From assembly GCA_016840025.1 (NCBI GenBank), contig JAEOTF010000406.1:1-7998 (forward strand): DNA of 7,998 bases. The letters are read 5' to 3'. A model generated the notes under the pieces. It was not told the origin of the DNA. It ran no database searches and was given only the letters and a program-made list of their open reading frames with translations. This stretch comes from Candidatus Hodarchaeota archaeon. Lineage in GTDB: Archaea > Asgardarchaeota > Heimdallarchaeia > Hodarchaeales > YT1-039. Below are positions 6,402-7,998 of the stretch, piece by piece (position 1 is the first letter of the stretch; the number at the start of each line of letters is the position of its first letter). The translations under genes were made by a program, and so were the position numbers.

Positions 6402-6917
6402 ATGAGCTTTGATGATCTAGGTACTATCCGAAGAGCTCAATCGCAATTGAAAGAGTCCCACCTCATACTGAAGGATATTCCTACGGGCGGTAAATCGGGA
6501 TTAGAAACTATTTGCGTGTTTTCTCCAAATAGCGAGTATTGTAAAGATATCCCTCGGCAAACAATCCAATTTCAAGTGAAAGGAGCTAATGGGGAATTAA
6601 TTTGTCACGGTAACTCCGCTCTTCTCTCATTAAAATTAACAATTAAGGAAGTTGTAGAACGATTCATTTTCGAGCGTATAAGGACGGAATTGATTCGTCG
6701 CCCTTCTTCACAGATTAAATTACTCCGTGATCCAGAAGAAGGATTTGATATTACCTTCTTTCTTGATGTAAGTATGGTTCAAACCCTTGAACAACGTAGG
6801 GACATTGTTCAATACATTAATAACTTTCCCGAGAAAATGCGGGGTGCGACAACAAGAGGAAAAATGAGTATTAATGATTTCGTTAGAAAACAAGCTGAAG
6901 ACTTTAAATTAGGCTGA
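6402..6917 (+). CDS. Uncharacterised 171-aa protein
   Basis: No family is recognised. The sequence opens with a helical segment (about 6-22). A small beta-rich core with ETICVFSPNSEYCKDI and TIQFQVKGANGELICHG (about 35-70) follows, then a long helix (about 74-98, IKEVVERFIFERIRTELIRR). A strand-like DPEEGFDITFFLDVSM (110-125) leads to a basic helical end. Three cysteines (C38, C47, C68) do not form a spaced metal-binding set. It is probably soluble. AGGA at 6387-6390 lies 11 bases before the ATG, a slightly long spacing. It follows the 354-residue gene by 66 bases with no terminator between, so a shared transcript and a shared role are plausible. Confidence 0.78.
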   Translation: MSFDDLGTIRRAQSQLKESHLILKDIPTGGKSGLETICVFSPNSEYCKDIPRQTIQFQVKGANGELICHGNSALLSLKLTIKEVVERFIFERIRTELIRRPSSQIKLLRDPEEGFDITFFLDVSMVQTLEQRRDIVQYINNFPEKMRGATTRGKMSINDFVRKQAEDFKLG

Positions 6918-6978
6918 AAAAATTAACAGGAAGAAATTAAATAAGCAAGATAATGGATTGTTGAACTTAGGATATTCA

Positions 6979-6990
6979 TTAAAATATAAA
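6979..6990 (+). promoter_or_regulatory. Putative TATA box for the cysteine-rich small gene
   Basis: TTAAAATATAAA would place transcription at about 7010-7015, directly before the ATG codons at 7012 and 7021. This argues against the far-upstream TTG at 6958 as start and for a nearly leaderless mRNA. Confidence 0.4.
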
Positions 6991-7020
6991 CCTAGTAAAT
7001 CAATAAAGGAAATGATAGCA

Positions 7021-7194
7021 ATGTATCTATGCGATGCATGTAGAAACGAAACAGAAAGTTTACGAGCGGCCACACATAAGATGAAGGGTAATTTAATGGT
7101 TTGTAATACCTGCTGGAAGGAGTTAGATCAGAAAAACAAGATAGTATCTGGATCTACGTGCGGTATTGCCTGTGGTAGTTGCAGCAGTTGTTAA
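7021..7194 (+). CDS. Small cysteine-rich zinc-ribbon-like protein (57 aa)
   Basis: The reading frame stays open back to a TTG at 6958, but I choose the ATG at 7021. AAAGGA (7005-7010) lies ten bases before it, and the cysteine domain begins at once (MYLCDAC). The ATG at 7012 is the alternative and adds three residues. CDAC (C4, C7) and CNTC (C28, C31) form a two-knuckle CXXC-X20-CXXC set typical of zinc ribbons or treble clefs. The end CGIACGSCSSC adds C47, C51, C54 and C57, a CX3CX2CX2C cluster that could hold a second metal ion or an iron-sulfur cluster. No known family is assigned; such small proteins often act as nucleic-acid or protein adaptors. It ends seven bases before the convergent editing gene. 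Confidence 0.72.
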   Translation: MYLCDACRNETESLRAATHKMKGNLMVCNTCWKELDQKNKIVSGSTCGIACGSCSSC

Positions 7195-7201
7195 TAAGTT
7201 G

Positions 7202-7998
7202 CTAAATCCCTTCAAGAACTATTTTTTGGAGAATATCAAGAGGATTTTCTATATTTTTTGCCGATCCCTGCGCTTGTTTGGGATTACCTCCACCCTTTGC
7301 GCCTGTTCGTTCACAATAAAGCTTCATGATTTCCCTCGCACTTATTGCTTCCACATTAGAATAAAGAAACACAGCAGGTCCCGCAACAACTGCCCCCACT
7401 AGTATATCGGAAGAAATTTCTTCTAATAGTGATACAAAATCTTTTTTCGATATATAAGGCACGTTCACTAAAATTAGACGTCCTTTAGGAATGGATATCG
7501 CTTCTTTTATTGCATTCTTTAATACAATAGGAGTAAGTTGCTCTAATTGAATTTTCTTTTGATCCCTGTCTTCTTTTAAACGACGGAAATGCGTTGGTAA
7601 TGATCCTGAAGCTCCGCTTAAAATCTGGCGAAGTTGTATGGTTTCAAGCGAATTTGTGATCAGTTCATCGTATGCTACTGGCCCTAAATGGTAACGAATT
7701 TCAGCACCCTTGAAAAAAATCACGGAAAACGGGCCTATTTCATTTGTATTTCTTACATGTGTTCCCGAACAACATACAATATCTTTATGTCCTATTTGAA
7801 CAAGTCTAATCGTTTCTGTTTCTGGCATGCCCCCTCTAATTTGGGAATCGTACTTTTCTAAAGCTTTTTCATGTGATAAAATATACGTTTCAACTTGATA
7901 GGCTTTTGTTGGTTCGCAACAAACCTCTAAGGCTGCAAAAAGACTTTGCTTTAGGGATGTGTCCTTCAGAGAGTTCGAAAGATAGATAGTAACATCGT
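7202..7998 (-). CDS. alaX: Alanyl-tRNA editing protein, AlaX-L type (or AlaRS C-terminus), 5' partial
   Basis: These enzymes hydrolyse mischarged Ser-tRNA(Ala) and Gly-tRNA(Ala). The minus-strand frame is open from the right edge to a TAG at 7202-7204 (264 residues seen), so the ATG at 7826-7828 is internal and the true start lies outside the window. The visible part begins in the editing domain. CSGTHVRNTNEIG (at about 7733-7771) carries the second half of the zinc site, C and H in CXXXH; the HXXXH half would be upstream. It reads CCSGTH where CGGTH or C-G/S-GTH is usual. A helical linker with basic and glutamine-rich residues follows, then a DHHA1 domain with the AKGGGNPKQAQGSAK signature (around 7260-7300). 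DHHA1 is shared by long AlaX proteins and full alanyl-tRNA synthetases, and without the N-terminus these cannot be separated. The compact linker favours AlaX-L. Confidence 0.88.
   Translation of the reverse strand, partial: DVTIYLSNSLKDTSLKQSLFAALEVCCEPTKAYQVETYILSHEKALEKYDSQIRGGMPETETIRLVQIGHKDIVCCSGTHVRNTNEIGPFSVIFFKGAEIRYHLGPVAYDELITNSLETIQLRQILSGASGSLPTHFRRLKEDRDQKKIQLEQLTPIVLKNAIKEAISIPKGRLILVNVPYISKKDFVSLLEEISSDILVGAVVAGPAVFLYSNVEAISAREIMKLYCERTGAKGGGNPKQAQGSAKNIENPLDILQKIVLEGI

Noticed and set aside
6958..7020. Extended N-terminus of the small cysteine-rich protein from a TTG start
   Set aside because: The added 21 residues are not domain-like, and a TATA-like box lies inside this stretch, so the ATG at 7021 is a better start.
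7166..7402. Plus-strand 78-codon frame overlapping the editing gene
   Set aside because: It covers the conserved DHHA1 end of the minus-strand gene and only borrows codons from it.
7826..7828. ATG as the start of the editing protein
   Set aside because: The frame continues upstream without a stop to the window edge, and the added residues fit the editing domain just before CXXXH.

Overview
The window looks like part of an AT-rich archaeal chromosome. Putative TATA-like boxes lie about 25-40 bases before several genes. Some Shine-Dalgarno sites match archaeal 16S tails (for example AAGGTGAT before the SPFH gene), and some gene ends carry poly-T runs. The protein content (a protist-like SPFH protein, a Cab-type carbonic anhydrase, an AlaX/AlaRS-type editing protein, several lineage-specific unknowns) would fit an Asgard archaeon, perhaps of the Heimdallarchaeia type. 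That placement is inferred from memory of the families; no rRNA or other marker gene is present to settle it.

Layout. Bases 84-1964 encode a 626-residue, mostly helical protein with a zincin-like HEILH motif and a second HEVGH motif. A 284-base intergenic region follows, holding a hairpin/poly-T terminator candidate and a small GC-rich patch. Bases 2249-3916 form a membrane cluster on the + strand: a tiny hydrophobic protein whose stop overlaps the start of an NfeD-like membrane/OB-fold protein, then an SPFH (prohibitin/stomatin superfamily) protein. Bases 3993-5024 encode a beta-carbonic anhydrase with an unusual long serine-rich and coiled-coil C-terminal tail. A hairpin plus T-run then separates it from two unknown proteins of 354 and 171 residues (5271-6917), whose 66-base spacing suggests co-transcription. 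A 57-residue cysteine-rich zinc-ribbon-like protein (7021-7194) ends seven bases from the 3' end of a convergent alanyl-tRNA editing gene. That gene lies on the minus strand and runs off the right edge.

How the genes may work together. The clearest functional unit is the NfeD-like plus SPFH pair: such pairs are widespread, and the NfeD OB domain is thought to act with SPFH assemblies at membrane microdomains. The carbonic anhydrase lies just downstream on the same strand, so it might be co-expressed, but nothing in the sequence proves a physical link. The editing protein would hydrolyse Ser-tRNA(Ala) or Gly-tRNA(Ala) and is unrelated to the rest. No mobile elements, CRISPR arrays, tRNAs or rRNAs were seen. 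No gene-free stretch exceeds 300 bases.
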